64,000 nucleotides of DNA from Mycolicibacterium phocaicum (GCF_010731115.1 NZ_AP022616.1:5208001-5272000); one strand, 5' to 3'. Positions 52,085 to 61,706 are shown, numbered from the stretch's first letter. The notes: generated by a model from the letters alone, not told the origin. Made by a program: numbers and translations.

Positions 52085-52470
52085 TCTGTGTCGCTCTTGA
52101 TGAACAGTGTGTCCTGGGCGATCCGAAATGCGGTGTTGGCGTCGGGGACTCCGCAGTAGATCGCCGTTTGCAGCAGGACTTCCTTGATCTCGTCATCGGT
52201 CAGGCCGTTGGTCCGTGCGGCACGCAGATGCATAGCGAGTTCTTCGTGGTGACCGCGTGCGATCAAAGCGGTCAGGGTGATGATTGAACGAGCACGACGG
52301 TCCAGGCCCGGCCGAGTCCAGATTGTTCCCCAGGCGTATTCGGTTATGAGACTTTGGAAGTCAGCGGTGAAGTCAGTGGTGTTGGCGATTGCGCGGTCGA
52401 CGTGAGCGTCGCCGAGGACAGCTCGGCGCACCACCATGCCAGCGTCGTTTCGTTCGTGGGCGGGGGTCAT
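52081..52470 (-). CDS. pcaC: 4-carboxymuconolactone decarboxylase
   Basis: The 129-residue product has the AhpD-like CMD pattern YAWGTIWTRPGLDRRARSII, then ALIARGHHEELAMHLRAA with the catalytic His. It decarboxylates 4-carboxymuconolactone to 3-oxoadipate enol-lactone. In many actinobacteria this domain is fused to the enol-lactonase (PcaL); here the two are separate genes overlapping by four bases. Confidence 0.9.
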   Translation of the reverse strand: MTPAHERNDAGMVVRRAVLGDAHVDRAIANTTDFTADFQSLITEYAWGTIWTRPGLDRRARSIITLTALIARGHHEELAMHLRAARTNGLTDDEIKEVLLQTAIYCGVPDANTAFRIAQDTLFIKSDTE

Positions 52471-53249
52471 CGCGTGCTCCGTTGTGTATTGGTCAGTAGT
52501 TCTTTGGCGATCAGGTCAGGCTGTTCGGCAGGAGCGAGGTGGCCTGTCTCGGCAAGCTCGAGGTAGCGAGCGCCAGGGATGCGTTCGGCGAGGAACATCA
52601 AAGAGCTTGGTGGGGTGGCGATGTCCTGGTTGCCGGCGATGACCGTTACGTCTCCGGTGATTTCCTGCAAGCGGTCCCGAACGTCGAAGTAAGCCAGCGC
52701 ATTGCAGACGCCGGCATATCCTTCGGCATCGGTTTCGCGCAGTGAGGTGAGTAGCGCGGTGGCGGTATCGGGGTCGCGGTCGGTGAAGCCTTCTGCAAAC
52801 CACGTGCTCGTGGCAGCCTCAAGCATCACTGCGGTGCTGTTGGCGCGTACTGATTGGGCGCGTTCCAGCCACGCCGCAGTGGTGCGAATCTTCGCGCCGG
52901 TGCATATCAGCGTGGTGTTGACAAGCGAATCACTGTGCTGGAGGAGTAGTTCCAGGCCGACTGCGCCGCCGGCGGAGACGCCCGCGTAGTGGTAGCGCGT
53001 GGCGCCGTGATTGGCGGCGATTCTGTGTACCGCGTCGGCGAGATCGCCAATGGTGAAATCGGCAGTGGGGACAGGGCTGTGTCCGTGGCCGGGCAGATCG
53101 AATCCAACTACTCGGTGGTGTGCGCTCAATTGTCGGGCGGCAACGGACCACAATGCGGTCACCGAGGTGCCGAGGGAAGGTCCGACGATGAGCAGGGGAG
53201 TGTTGGTCTGCCCACCGAAGTCGACGGTGTCAAGGATGGGCAGGGTCAT
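52467..53249 (-). CDS. pcaD: 3-oxoadipate enol-lactonase
   Basis: The 260-residue alpha/beta hydrolase has LLIVGPSLGTS, the nucleophile elbow YAGVSAGGAVG near residue 90, an Asp in AGNQDIATPP and a His in ETGHLAPAEQ, a complete triad. It opens the enol-lactone to 3-oxoadipate. It overlaps the neighbouring pcaB and pcaC genes by four bases each. Confidence 0.88.
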   Translation of the reverse strand: MTLPILDTVDFGGQTNTPLLIVGPSLGTSVTALWSVAARQLSAHHRVVGFDLPGHGHSPVPTADFTIGDLADAVHRIAANHGATRYHYAGVSAGGAVGLELLLQHSDSLVNTTLICTGAKIRTTAAWLERAQSVRANSTAVMLEAATSTWFAEGFTDRDPDTATALLTSLRETDAEGYAGVCNALAYFDVRDRLQEITGDVTVIAGNQDIATPPSSLMFLAERIPGARYLELAETGHLAPAEQPDLIAKELLTNTQRSTR

Positions 53250-54475
53250 GTCAGCCTCTCGAGGAGGCCGTTGGCGCGGCCAATGGCAGCGTCGATCAAC
53301 GCTTCGCTGGCGCCGAAATAGTCTGGTGTGGGGTTCAATCCAACCAGTGACGCGATGGCTCGCTGTTCACCGGAGATGTCGACGGCGGTCAGATTGGCAG
53401 ACATGCTAGCGGGTTTGATTCGCAGCCCGGTGAGCAAGTCGGAGGCGTGCGAGGCGGCGACCAGGGTTCGTCGGCCCAGAATGCGCAGGGTGTCCCATTC
53501 TGCATGCCAGGCGCCGTCGGGGCGCTCGTCATTGTTGAGGGCGGCCGCGGTGTGCAAGGTGGCCGCCAGCGGCGGCGCGGTCAGAGCCGTGCGGCGCAGG
53601 AGTACGGAGAGCACGGGGTTGTTCTTGTCGGGCATCGTCGAGGATCCGCCGCGGCCCTGCACGCGCGCTTCACTGAGCTCACCGATCTCAGGTCGGCCGA
53701 GGGTGAGAATGTCGGCAGCGATGCGGCCCCACGCATCGGTGCAGCCGACCAGCGCGTCACCTGCGGCGGTGATCGGTGCCCTACTGGTATGCCATGGCAC
53801 CTGTGAATCGAGGCCCAGAATGTGGGCAGTGTCATCGGCTAGTGCGAATGCGACGTCTACCGCGCGGCCGCGTCCGTGCAGGAGCGCAGCCATCTCCGTC
53901 GGCGCGGCCAACGTTCCTGCCGCCCCGCCGATTTGGGCGGGCGTGCGCAGACGCTCCACGGCTTCGGCGGCGTCGCAAACGGTGTCCAGCCATACGGCGG
54001 CCTTGACGCCGAAGGTGGTGGGAATTGCTGGCTGGGTCAGCGTGCGCGCGACTGTGGGCGTCCTGCGGTGAGTGTGGGCTAGATCGGCGAGACTGCCTAG
54101 CTGTGCTGCCAGGTCGAGGCGAAGGCGATTCAGGCCGGCGCGCAGCGTCAGGATCAAGGCACTGTCGATCACGTCCTGGCTGGTCAGACCGCGATGGATC
54201 CACTGGCGTGTGGATTCTGGAGCGCGCTGCCGCAGGAGTGCGACCAAGGGGATGGCGGGATTTGCGCCGTCTTCAGCTTCTTCGGCGATGACATCGAGAT
54301 CGGCGTCAGTGATCAAGGTCCTTAGGTCACACGGGGCTGCCTGAGCGGGGAGGATTGTGTTGCGGCGGAGCGCTTCGAGCCACGCGTTCTCGACGTCCAC
54401 CATCGCTAGGCAAACCGCGGAATCGGTGAAGTATTGGCCGGCGCGGTGATCACCCGGCCACAGCAAGTTAGTCAT
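53246..54475 (-). CDS. pcaB: 3-carboxy-cis,cis-muconate cycloisomerase
   Basis: The 409-residue product belongs to the fumarase/aspartase superfamily, shown by GRGGSSTMPDKNNPVLSVLL, the signature loop with the catalytic Ser. HRGLTSQDVIDSALIL is another family segment. It cyclises 3-carboxymuconate to 4-carboxymuconolactone. The length is slightly below the ~450 of most PcaB proteins, typical of actinobacterial forms. It overlaps pcaG by eight bases. Confidence 0.9.
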   Translation of the reverse strand: MTNLLWPGDHRAGQYFTDSAVCLAMVDVENAWLEALRRNTILPAQAAPCDLRTLITDADLDVIAEEAEDGANPAIPLVALLRQRAPESTRQWIHRGLTSQDVIDSALILTLRAGLNRLRLDLAAQLGSLADLAHTHRRTPTVARTLTQPAIPTTFGVKAAVWLDTVCDAAEAVERLRTPAQIGGAAGTLAAPTEMAALLHGRGRAVDVAFALADDTAHILGLDSQVPWHTSRAPITAAGDALVGCTDAWGRIAADILTLGRPEIGELSEARVQGRGGSSTMPDKNNPVLSVLLRRTALTAPPLAATLHTAAALNNDERPDGAWHAEWDTLRILGRRTLVAASHASDLLTGLRIKPASMSANLTAVDISGEQRAIASLVGLNPTPDYFGASEALIDAAIGRANGLLERLT

Positions 54476-55028
54476 GTTGAGTTCTCGGGTAGGTCAAAAA
54501 GACCGTTTCCTGTGCTCCCTGCAGGCGTATGTCGAATCGGTAACCTGAACGTTCGGACTGGCATATCAGCGTGTTTCGGCGCTCTTCAGCCAGGCCGCCA
54601 AGCAGGGCGTCGCCGGCGAGATTGCCGTAGGGCAGGTAGGCCCGCGTGAACAACGCGTCCAGGAGTCCCCGCGCGAAGATCGTTACGGCGAAGAAGGGAG
54701 CTTGCCCGGGCGCGACGCTGCCGGGGGCTATGGTGCTCAGGCTGTAGTGTCCGGCGGCATCGGTCGCCGCGCGTCCCCATCCCGTGAACGTCCAGTCGTC
54801 TCGGTTGAGTGATCCTTCGTTGGTGACGACGGTGCCCGTGTTGTCGGGTTGCCATACCTCGATCAGTGCGTCCGGAACAGGCGCCCCGGCGCCGTCGAAG
54901 ACATTGCCGTGCAACCTGATCGTATTGCGATGACCGGGAGGGGCCAGCTCACTGGATCGAGGGTAGGACAATCCGTAGTGGAAAAAGGGTCCTACGGTCT
55001 GCCCGGGGGTGGGGGCGAGGTCAGACAT
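54468..55028 (-). CDS. pcaG: Protocatechuate 3,4-dioxygenase, alpha subunit
   Basis: The 186-residue product starts LAPTPGQTVGPFFHYGLSYP and has DALIEVWQPDNTG, the intradiol dioxygenase fold. The alpha subunit lacks the iron ligands and helps form the active site. ATG 55028 overlaps the beta gene by eight bases. Together they cleave protocatechuate to 3-carboxy-cis,cis-muconate. Confidence 0.92.
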   Translation of the reverse strand: MSDLAPTPGQTVGPFFHYGLSYPRSSELAPPGHRNTIRLHGNVFDGAGAPVPDALIEVWQPDNTGTVVTNEGSLNRDDWTFTGWGRAATDAAGHYSLSTIAPGSVAPGQAPFFAVTIFARGLLDALFTRAYLPYGNLAGDALLGGLAEERRNTLICQSERSGYRFDIRLQGAQETVFLTYPRTQHD

Positions 55029-55785
55029 GGGTGTCCTCGTCGGTAGGGGTGCGTCGAGCGCCGTCGAGGACAACGTCGAAGCGGTAGCCGGTGGCATATT
55101 CGGGTTTGGTGACGTCATGGTCGTAGGTCGCGACCAATCGCTCGCGGGCAGCGGCATCGGTGATCGATTGGTAGATCGGGTCGAAGGCAAACAACGGGTC
55201 GCCCGGGAAGTACATCTGGGTGACCAACCGTTGGGTGAACTGCCGGCCGAAAAGCGAGAAGTGAATATGCGCAGGGCGCCAGGCGTTGAGGTGATTGCGC
55301 CACGGGTAGGGCCCTGGCTTGATGGTGAGGAACCGGTAATTGCCGTCCGCATCGGTTAGGCAGCGCCCGGCGCCGAAAAAGTTGGGGTCCAGCGGGGCAG
55401 GGTGCTGGTCGCGCTGGTGGATGTAGCGGCCGGCAGCGTTCGCCTGCCAGATCTCGACGAGCTGACCGCTGATGGGGCGACCACGTGTGTCGGTCACCCG
55501 CCCGGTGATGACGATCCGTTCCCCGATCGGCTCGCCCGCGTGGCCGATGGTCAGATCGGCGTCGAACTCGGTCACGTCGAGGGTCCCGAAGCAGGGTGCG
55601 GTCAGTTCCAAGTCGTGCGGGTCTGCCAACAGGAGTGGGTTGCTGGGATGACGCAGCAGACTGCTGCGATACGGCGGGTAATCCAACTTGGGTTGCACGC
55701 GGTCATGCGCGCCGCCGTACGCGGTGATCTCGGTGGAGATCTCGTTCTGGGTCACCAATGACGTGGTGTCCACCGTGGCTGTCAT
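55021..55785 (-). CDS. pcaH: Protocatechuate 3,4-dioxygenase, beta subunit
   Basis: The 254-residue product carries the iron site of intradiol dioxygenases: Tyr in NAAGRYIHQRD, Tyr in KPGPYPWRN and two His in WRPAHIHFSLFG. It is the first gene of the leftward pcaHGBDCFIJ operon. An operator-like repeat lies 46 bases upstream, between this gene and the divergent IclR regulator. Confidence 0.94.
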   Translation of the reverse strand: MTATVDTTSLVTQNEISTEITAYGGAHDRVQPKLDYPPYRSSLLRHPSNPLLLADPHDLELTAPCFGTLDVTEFDADLTIGHAGEPIGERIVITGRVTDTRGRPISGQLVEIWQANAAGRYIHQRDQHPAPLDPNFFGAGRCLTDADGNYRFLTIKPGPYPWRNHLNAWRPAHIHFSLFGRQFTQRLVTQMYFPGDPLFAFDPIYQSITDAAARERLVATYDHDVTKPEYATGYRFDVVLDGARRTPTDEDTHV

Positions 55786-55830
55786 GACAGGTGACGTTAG
55801 CCACGCGGCACTTGGAACCCGAGGCTATGC

Positions 55831-55845
55831 TTTCATTCAGTGAAA
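55831..55845. promoter_or_regulatory. IclR-type operator, copy 1 (pcaH / regulator)
   Basis: TTTCATTCAGTGAAA is an inverted repeat (TTTCA/TGAAA) between the divergent pcaH and IclR genes. Two near-identical copies occur at 56667 and 59805, which marks it as a shared control site. Confidence 0.8.
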
Positions 55846-55880
55846 TTGGGGTAGTCAATGGTGCGTTGGGAGGTGTCCGG

Positions 55881-56627
55881 ATGGCCGGAAACGTGTCAGT
55901 CGGTGGTGCATCGGTGGCCTCTCGAACACTGTCGCTTCTGGGTGCCTTCGATGCGCGCCATCGTCGTCTCACGTTGACGGAGATGGCTCGGAGGGCCGAT
56001 CTGCCCGTCCCGACCGCCTATCGATTGGTCAACGAATTGCAGCAGTGGGGTGCCTTGAGCCGCACCTCCTCGGGCGATTACGTGATCGGGCGGCGCTTGT
56101 GGGATGTGGGGCTCTTGGCTCCGATGCAGACGGGTTTGCGCGAGGTGGCCTCACCGTTTCTGCACGACCTCTATGGCGCGACGCTGGCCACGGTGCACCT
56201 GGCCGTCCGCGAAGGCAATCAGGCACTTTATTTGGATCGGCTCGCCGGACACGCGTCCGTGCCCGTGGTGTCAAAAATTGGATCGCGACTTCCGTTGCAC
56301 GCCACGGGGGTTGGCAAGGTCCTGCTGGCCCATGCACCCGCGGAACTCCAGTCCGAGGTGCTCGGACATCTGAAGCGAATCACCCCGCACACCGTCGTGC
56401 ACGCAGGCGTGTTGAAGGGGCAGCTGGCCCGGGTGCACCGCGATGGTTACGCCACGACCGTCGAAGAGATGACCCTGGGTGCCTGCTCGGTGGCGGTGCC
56501 AGTCTTTCGCGACGACACGGTAGTCGCGTCACTGGGTCTGGTGGTACCCAATCTGAAGCGGGACAAGCTGCGCCTGGTTGCAGCCCTTAATGTTGCTTCC
56601 CAGGGGATTTCGCGAAGCCTTTCCTAG
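55881..56627 (+). CDS. pcaR: IclR family regulator of the protocatechuate cluster
   Basis: From ATG 55881 the product is 248 residues. The winged HTH ([20 protein letters not shown], then [17 protein letters not shown]) and the C-terminal effector domain ([20 protein letters not shown]) match IclR/PcaR-type proteins. GGGAGGTG precedes the ATG; the longer reading from 55791 would cover the operator, so it is rejected. It probably responds to an aromatic acid and binds the three repeats. The name pcaR is by analogy. Confidence 0.8.
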   Translation: MAGNVSVGGASVASRTLSLLGAFDARHRRLTLTEMARRADLPVPTAYRLVNELQQWGALSRTSSGDYVIGRRLWDVGLLAPMQTGLREVASPFLHDLYGATLATVHLAVREGNQALYLDRLAGHASVPVVSKIGSRLPLHATGVGKVLLAHAPAELQSEVLGHLKRITPHTVVHAGVLKGQLARVHRDGYATTVEEMTLGACSVAVPVFRDDTVVASLGLVVPNLKRDKLRLVAALNVASQGISRSLS

Positions 56628-56666
56628 GCCGCACCATCTGGCGGGGACATCGACCACCGCTGCGCC

Positions 56667-56681
56667 TTTCAGTCAGTGAAA
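56667..56681. promoter_or_regulatory. IclR-type operator, copy 2 (mycothiol dehydrogenase)
   Basis: TTTCAGTCAGTGAAA lies 81 bases ahead of the S-(hydroxymethyl)mycothiol dehydrogenase gene and 40 bases after the regulator gene. Twelve of its fifteen bases follow the fixed pattern shared by all three copies. Confidence 0.8.
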
Positions 56682-56761
56682 GCCCTGGATTGCAACGAAC
56701 CTGCTGGCGACTCATCGTGACCCGTCGAGACATGTCGCGCCGCCAACCAGGAGGAATCCGA

Positions 56762-57847
56762 ATGCCAAGTACTGTCCGCGGGGTCATTGCCCGCAGTTTG
56801 AAAGCACCCACCGAAATCGTCGATGTCGTCGTTCCCGACCCGCTGGGACATGACGTCGTGGTCAAGGTGCAGGCCTGCGGGGTGTGCCACACCGACCTGA
56901 CCTACCGCGAGGGCGGCATCAACGACGATTTCCCCTTCTTGCTGGGGCACGAAGCCGCTGGCGTCGTTGAAGCTGTTGGCCCTGATGTCACGCTGGTGAG
57001 TCCCGGAGATTTCGTGGTGCTCAACTGGCGGGCGGTGTGCGGGCAGTGCAGGGCGTGCAAGCGTGGACGTCCGCAATACTGCTTTGATACCCACAATGCT
57101 TCGCAGCCAATGACTTTGACAGACGGCACTGCACTGACCCCGGCACTGGGTATCGGCGCGTTCGCCGAGAAAACACTTGTGCACGAGGGACAGTGCACGC
57201 GGGTCGACGCCGAGGCCGACCCTGCTGTGGTCGGATTGCTGGGTTGCGGCGTGATGGCCGGCTTGGGTGCGGCGGTCAACACCGGTGGAGTGGGCCGGGG
57301 CGACTCGGTGGCTGTCATCGGCTGCGGTGGCGTGGGCGACGCAGCGATCGCCGGAGCCCGACTGGCTGGAGCGTCGACGATCATCGCTGTCGACCGAGAC
57401 CCGGCGAAGCTGCAGTGGGCCGTCGACTTCGGTGCGACCCACACCGTAAATGCCGCCGAATGCGACGCCGTGGAAGCGATCCAGGAACTCACCGGCGGTT
57501 TCGGTGCCGACGTCGTCATCGATGCGGTGGGACGGCCAGAGACGTGGACACAGGCCTTCTATGCCCGCGACCTTGCGGGCACTGTCGTCCTGGTAGGCGT
57601 GCCGACCCCGGACATGCGGCTCGAAATGCCCCTCGTGGACCTCTTCTCCCGCGGTGGGTCTTTGAAGTCGTCGTGGTACGGCGACTGCCTGCCCGAACGT
57701 GACTTCCCGACCCTGGTATCGCTGTACCAGCAAGGACGACTTCCGTTGGAGCGCTTCGTATCTGAGCGTATCAAGCTAGACGGCATTGAAGCGGCGTTCG
57801 ATGCGATGCACCACGGTCGAGTTCTGCGATCGGTGGTCGTGCTGTGA
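56762..57847 (+). CDS. mscR: S-(hydroxymethyl)mycothiol dehydrogenase
   Basis: The 361-residue zinc alcohol dehydrogenase matches the mycothiol-dependent formaldehyde dehydrogenase closely: [18 protein letters not shown] near residue 39, [18 protein letters not shown] with structural-zinc Cys, and [16 protein letters not shown] for NAD+ binding. It oxidises the adduct of formaldehyde and mycothiol. AGGAGG precedes the ATG. The metallo-beta-lactamase gene overlaps its end by four bases. Its place here suggests formaldehyde released from methoxylated aromatics. Confidence 0.92.
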   Translation: MPSTVRGVIARSLKAPTEIVDVVVPDPLGHDVVVKVQACGVCHTDLTYREGGINDDFPFLLGHEAAGVVEAVGPDVTLVSPGDFVVLNWRAVCGQCRACKRGRPQYCFDTHNASQPMTLTDGTALTPALGIGAFAEKTLVHEGQCTRVDAEADPAVVGLLGCGVMAGLGAAVNTGGVGRGDSVAVIGCGGVGDAAIAGARLAGASTIIAVDRDPAKLQWAVDFGATHTVNAAECDAVEAIQELTGGFGADVVIDAVGRPETWTQAFYARDLAGTVVLVGVPTPDMRLEMPLVDLFSRGGSLKSSWYGDCLPERDFPTLVSLYQQGRLPLERFVSERIKLDGIEAAFDAMHHGRVLRSVVVL

Positions 57848-58500
57848 GTGCACCGACTGTGGTCGCTGAGAAGTCGGGGCTGCGCGTCGAACGCGTCGTC
57901 ACCTCTGGCACGTTCAGCCTCGATGGTGGAACCTGGGAGGTCGAGAACAATGTCTGGTTGATCGGCACCAGCAGCGATGTAATTGTGGTCGACGCTGCGC
58001 ACGACGCGTCGGCGATTGCCGCTGCAGTCGGCGACCGCGAGGTGACAGCGGTGATCTGCACCCACGGGCACAACGATCACGTCAATGTCGCCACCGAACT
58101 GGCTGAGACACTTTACGCGCCAGTGCTATTGCACCCGGGTGACAGGATGTTGTGGCAAGACGTCCACGGAGACCACCCGTTCATGTCTCTTGATGATGCT
58201 CAACGGATCGGATTCGCCGGCACCCTTATCAGCGTGATCCACACCCCGGGCCATTCGCCGGGTTCTGTATGCCTTTATCTGCCGGAGGCAGACGCCTTGT
58301 TCTCCGGCGACACCCTGTTCCAGGGGGGCCCGGGCGCAACCGGTCGGTCCTACTCGGACTTCCCAACCATCATCGGTTCTATCCGCGAACGAGTCTTGAC
58401 CCTGCCTGCACACACCCGGGTCTATACCGGCCACGGCGACATGACCAGCGTCGGTGGGGAAGCCCCCCATCTGGAGGAGTGGATCGCCCGCGGCCACTAG
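57844..58500 (+). CDS. Metallo-beta-lactamase-fold hydrolase, MscR partner
   Basis: The 218-residue product has the binuclear metal motif THGHNDHVN near residue 77, further His in HTPGHSPGS and Asp in LFSGDTLF, and a late YTGHGDMT. Glyoxalase II-type thioester hydrolases look like this. Genes of this family follow mscR in other mycobacteria (Rv2259-Rv2260), so it probably hydrolyses the S-formylmycothiol product or a related thioester. The start overlaps the dehydrogenase stop by four bases. Confidence 0.85.
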   Translation: MSAPTVVAEKSGLRVERVVTSGTFSLDGGTWEVENNVWLIGTSSDVIVVDAAHDASAIAAAVGDREVTAVICTHGHNDHVNVATELAETLYAPVLLHPGDRMLWQDVHGDHPFMSLDDAQRIGFAGTLISVIHTPGHSPGSVCLYLPEADALFSGDTLFQGGPGATGRSYSDFPTIIGSIRERVLTLPAHTRVYTGHGDMTSVGGEAPHLEEWIARGH

Positions 58501-58532
58501 GACCGCGACCCTGACGTTCGTTGTGTACGAAA

Positions 58533-58571
58533 TGAGTTGAGGCCCGGCGGAATCCGCCGGGCCTCAACTCA
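58533..58571. terminator. Bidirectional hairpin terminator
   Basis: A 19-bp perfect stem begins TGAGTTGAGGCCCGGCGGA (58533-58551) and its complement ends at 58571, closed by a very short loop. It sits between the converging hydrolase and pobA genes and can stop transcription from both sides. There is no T-tract, as is usual in mycobacteria. Confidence 0.8.
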
Positions 58572-58583
58572 TGCTGCTGCCGG

Positions 58584-59759
58584 TCAACCGACGTTCAGTG
58601 GTAGCCCGGCGTAGTTCTCCGCCAGCCCCATCGCGGCAGCCCGGCTGTTACATACCCATCGGAGCTGCGACTGCTGGAGCTGCGCATCGAAGGGGTCATC
58701 GCTGATGTGCAGCATGCTGGTCATCCACCAGGAGAAGTGCGTACACCGCCAGACTCGCTGCAGTGCGGTGTGCGAGTAGCTGTCCGCCAGTGCAGAGTCA
58801 TGTTTCTTGATGAGCGCAGTCAGTGCAGGCGCCAGCAACGCCACGTCGGCGATCGCCAAGTTGAGGCCCTTCGCTCCGGTGGGCGGGACGATGTGCGCGG
58901 CGTCGCCGGCCAGGAAGAGCCGCCCGTGGCGCATCGGTGTTTGAACGTAACTACGCATCGGGAGCACACTGGACTCGGTGATTTCCCCGGTCTGCAGAGT
59001 CCAGCCTTCGATGCCCGCTCCGAGACGAGTGGACAGCGCATCCCAAATCCGTTCGTGGGACCAGGATTTGACGTCAGTATCGTTGGGAACCTGAAGGTAG
59101 AGTCGGCTGACGGTTTCTGAGCGCATCGAGTGCATCGCAAAACCGTCGGGATGCCAGGCGTAGATCAGCTCGTCGGTGGACGGAGCGACATCAGCCAGTA
59201 CGCCCAGCCACGAGTAGGGGTACGTCCTGCCCCAGACCTCCTTGACCGACTCGGGAACTGCGGCGCGGCTAGGCCCGAACGAACCATCGCAGCCTGCAAT
59301 GACGTCGGCATCGACACGTTGGGGCACACCGTCTACGGTGAAGGTGACGTACGGCCGGTCTGTGCCGATGTCGTGCACCGCGACACCGGCGGCCTCGTAG
59401 ACGATCTGTTGACCGCCAGCGTGGCGCGCGGCGACGAGGTCTTTTTGCACCTCGGTTTGGCCGTATACCCAGACGCTGCGCCCGACCAGATCGACGAAGT
59501 CGAGGTGATGGCGCTCACCGGGCATTTGTAGATAGATGCCACGGTGTTCGATTCCATTGCGCGACAATCGATCTCCGAGCCCGACCGAACGCAGCAGCTC
59601 GACCGACGAGTGCTCAAGAATCCCCGCCCGGATCCTAGCCAGCACGTAGTCCTCGGTACGGGTCTCGACGATGATCGAGTCGACACCGTCGGCGGCGAGC
59701 AGATGGGACAACAACATACCGGCTGGGCCGGCGCCGATGATGGCGACTTGTGTGCGCAT
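58584..59759 (-). CDS. pobA: 4-hydroxybenzoate 3-monooxygenase
   Basis: The 391-residue flavoprotein matches PobA in length and motifs: VAIIGAGPAGMLLSHLLAAD at the N-terminus, ARIRAGILEHSSVELLRSVG (substrate side), and RLFLAGDAAHIVPPTGAKGL. It hydroxylates 4-hydroxybenzoate to protocatechuate with NAD(P)H, feeding the pca operon. It is divergent from the aryl-alcohol oxidase, with an operator copy between them. Confidence 0.92.
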   Translation of the reverse strand: MRTQVAIIGAGPAGMLLSHLLAADGVDSIIVETRTEDYVLARIRAGILEHSSVELLRSVGLGDRLSRNGIEHRGIYLQMPGERHHLDFVDLVGRSVWVYGQTEVQKDLVAARHAGGQQIVYEAAGVAVHDIGTDRPYVTFTVDGVPQRVDADVIAGCDGSFGPSRAAVPESVKEVWGRTYPYSWLGVLADVAPSTDELIYAWHPDGFAMHSMRSETVSRLYLQVPNDTDVKSWSHERIWDALSTRLGAGIEGWTLQTGEITESSVLPMRSYVQTPMRHGRLFLAGDAAHIVPPTGAKGLNLAIADVALLAPALTALIKKHDSALADSYSHTALQRVWRCTHFSWWMTSMLHISDDPFDAQLQQSQLRWVCNSRAAAMGLAENYAGLPLNVG

Positions 59760-59804
59760 ACCTGCCAGTGAACGGCACGGCGGGCCGCATCAACCACCAC
59801 CGGC

Positions 59805-59819
59805 TTTCACTCAACGAAA
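59805..59819. promoter_or_regulatory. IclR-type operator, copy 3 (pobA / oxidase)
   Basis: TTTCACTCAACGAAA is the third copy of the repeat, 46 bases upstream of pobA. The rest of the 366-base gap between pobA and the oxidase (59760-60125) contains no gene that I can recognise. Confidence 0.75.
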
Positions 59820-60125
59820 GAATCGGATCTGGTGCGTCGGTCGGCTCGCACCTGTGTGCGGTGGGCTCCGCGTCCGTGCCGTCGCGGAGCTTGGATCGCG
59901 CAATCCGGATAGCCGGGACCGCTGCAGTCCAGGATTAGAGCCCTGACATGGTCTTTCGCTGGCCGGCGTAGATCGGCCGGTGGCCGCGCGCAGTGGATTG
60001 AAGCTGGTCGTGCACAGCGGAAGACTCGATATCGCAACGAACCCGATACTTCCGAGGTTCATCCGGACCGCTGGCATCCGCACACTGCGGCTTCGCCCGG
60101 CATTCGATCGAGGAGCGCACCACCA

Positions 60126-61706
60126 ATGACACGGATTCTCCCTCCGGGGCTCAATGAGCAGCAGTTCGACACCGCTCTGCAACGGTTCCGGGACGTCGTC
60201 GGTGACAAGTGGGTGCTGTCGGACGCGGCAGATCTGGCCGCGTTCCAAGACCCGTATCCGGTCGGTGCGGAGCCGAACTATCTTCCGTCTGCTGTCGTAT
60301 CCCCAGCGAGCACTGAGCAGGTCCGCGAGATCGTTCTGATTGCCAATGAATTCGGCATCCCGCTTCAGCCCGTCTCGACGGGCAAAAACAATGGATACGG
60401 CGGGGCGTCGCCGCGACTCACCGGCGCGGTCATCGTCAAGACCGGCGACCGAATGAACAAGATTCTCGAGGTCAACGAGAAGTTCGGTTATGCGCTGCTG
60501 GAACCGGGTGTGACCTACTTCGATCTCTATGAGTACTTGCAGGCCAACAACATTGACCTGATGCTGGACTGTCCCGATCTGGGATGGGGCAGCGTCGTGG
60601 GCAACGCGCTGGATCGTGGCGTCGGGTACACGCCCTACGGAGACCACTTCTTGTGGCAGACAGGCATGGAAGTCGTTTTGCCACAAGGAAATATCATGCG
60701 CACCGGCATGGGTGCGCTGCCAGGTTCCAACACTTGGCAGCTGTTCCCCTATGGATTCGGACCGTATCCGGACGGCCTCTTCACGCAGTCAAACCTGGGC
60801 ATTGTGACGAAGATGGGCATCGCACTGATGCCGAAACCGCCTGGCTCGTTGACCTTCCTGATCGCGTTCGATCGTGAAGAGGATCTGGAACAGATCATCG
60901 ACATCATGCTGCCGCTGCGCATCAACATGGCGCCATTGCAGAACGTGCCGGTGCTGCGCAACATCTTTATGGATGCGGCAGCGGTGTCGCGGCGCAGCGA
61001 GTGGTTCGACGGCGAGGGGCCGATGCCCGCCGAGGCGATCGAGGCGATGAAACGTGAACTGAATCTGGGCTATTGGAACTTCTACGGCACGCTGTACGGA
61101 CCGCCGCCGGTGATCGAGATGTACTACGGCATGATCCGTGAGGCGTTCGGCCACGTCCCTGGGGCGCGATTCTTCACCCACCTGGAGCGCGACGACCGCG
61201 GAGGCCACGTTCTGCAGGATCGCCACAAGATCAACAACGGTGTGCCTAGCCTCGACGAACTTCAATTGCTGGACTGGGTGCCCAATGGTGGCCACATCTG
61301 CTTTTCGCCTGTGTCTGCCCCTGACGGTCGCGACGCGCTCGCCCAATTCACCATGGTGCGGGACCGGGCCCACGACTACAACAAGGACTACGCGGCGCAG
61401 TTCATCATCGGACTGCGCGAAATGCACCATGTCTGCCTCTTTGTGTACGACACCTCGGTGCCGCAAGCGCGTGAAGAGGCACTTCAGATGACTCGCGTGC
61501 TTGTCCAAGAGGCGGCAGAGGCGGGATACGGTGAATACCGCACCCATAACGCGCTGATGGATGACGTCATGGCGACCTTCAATTGGGGCGACGGCGCGCT
61601 CTTGAAGTTCCACGAGTTGATCAAGGACGCGCTGGACCCCAAGGGGATTCTGGCACCGGGCAAGTCAGGCGTTTGGCCCAAACACCTGCGGGACGCTACG
61701 CACTGA
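60126..61706 (+). CDS. eugO: Eugenol/vanillyl-alcohol oxidase (VAO family)
   Basis: The 526-residue flavoprotein has the VAO layout: the PCMH FAD-binding part (VSTGKNNGYGGASPRLTGAV) and a substrate domain with MLDCPDLGWGSVVGNALDRG and GVGYTPYGDHF. The stretch LLDWVPNGGHICFSPVSAPD holds the His expected for covalent FAD linkage. It closely resembles Rhodococcus eugenol oxidase, which turns eugenol to coniferyl alcohol and vanillyl alcohol to vanillin. Relatives also oxidise 4-(methoxymethyl)phenol. GAGGAG lies 12 bases before the ATG. Confidence 0.88.
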   Translation: MTRILPPGLNEQQFDTALQRFRDVVGDKWVLSDAADLAAFQDPYPVGAEPNYLPSAVVSPASTEQVREIVLIANEFGIPLQPVSTGKNNGYGGASPRLTGAVIVKTGDRMNKILEVNEKFGYALLEPGVTYFDLYEYLQANNIDLMLDCPDLGWGSVVGNALDRGVGYTPYGDHFLWQTGMEVVLPQGNIMRTGMGALPGSNTWQLFPYGFGPYPDGLFTQSNLGIVTKMGIALMPKPPGSLTFLIAFDREEDLEQIIDIMLPLRINMAPLQNVPVLRNIFMDAAAVSRRSEWFDGEGPMPAEAIEAMKRELNLGYWNFYGTLYGPPPVIEMYYGMIREAFGHVPGARFFTHLERDDRGGHVLQDRHKINNGVPSLDELQLLDWVPNGGHICFSPVSAPDGRDALAQFTMVRDRAHDYNKDYAAQFIIGLREMHHVCLFVYDTSVPQAREEALQMTRVLVQEAAEAGYGEYRTHNALMDDVMATFNWGDGALLKFHELIKDALDPKGILAPGKSGVWPKHLRDATH

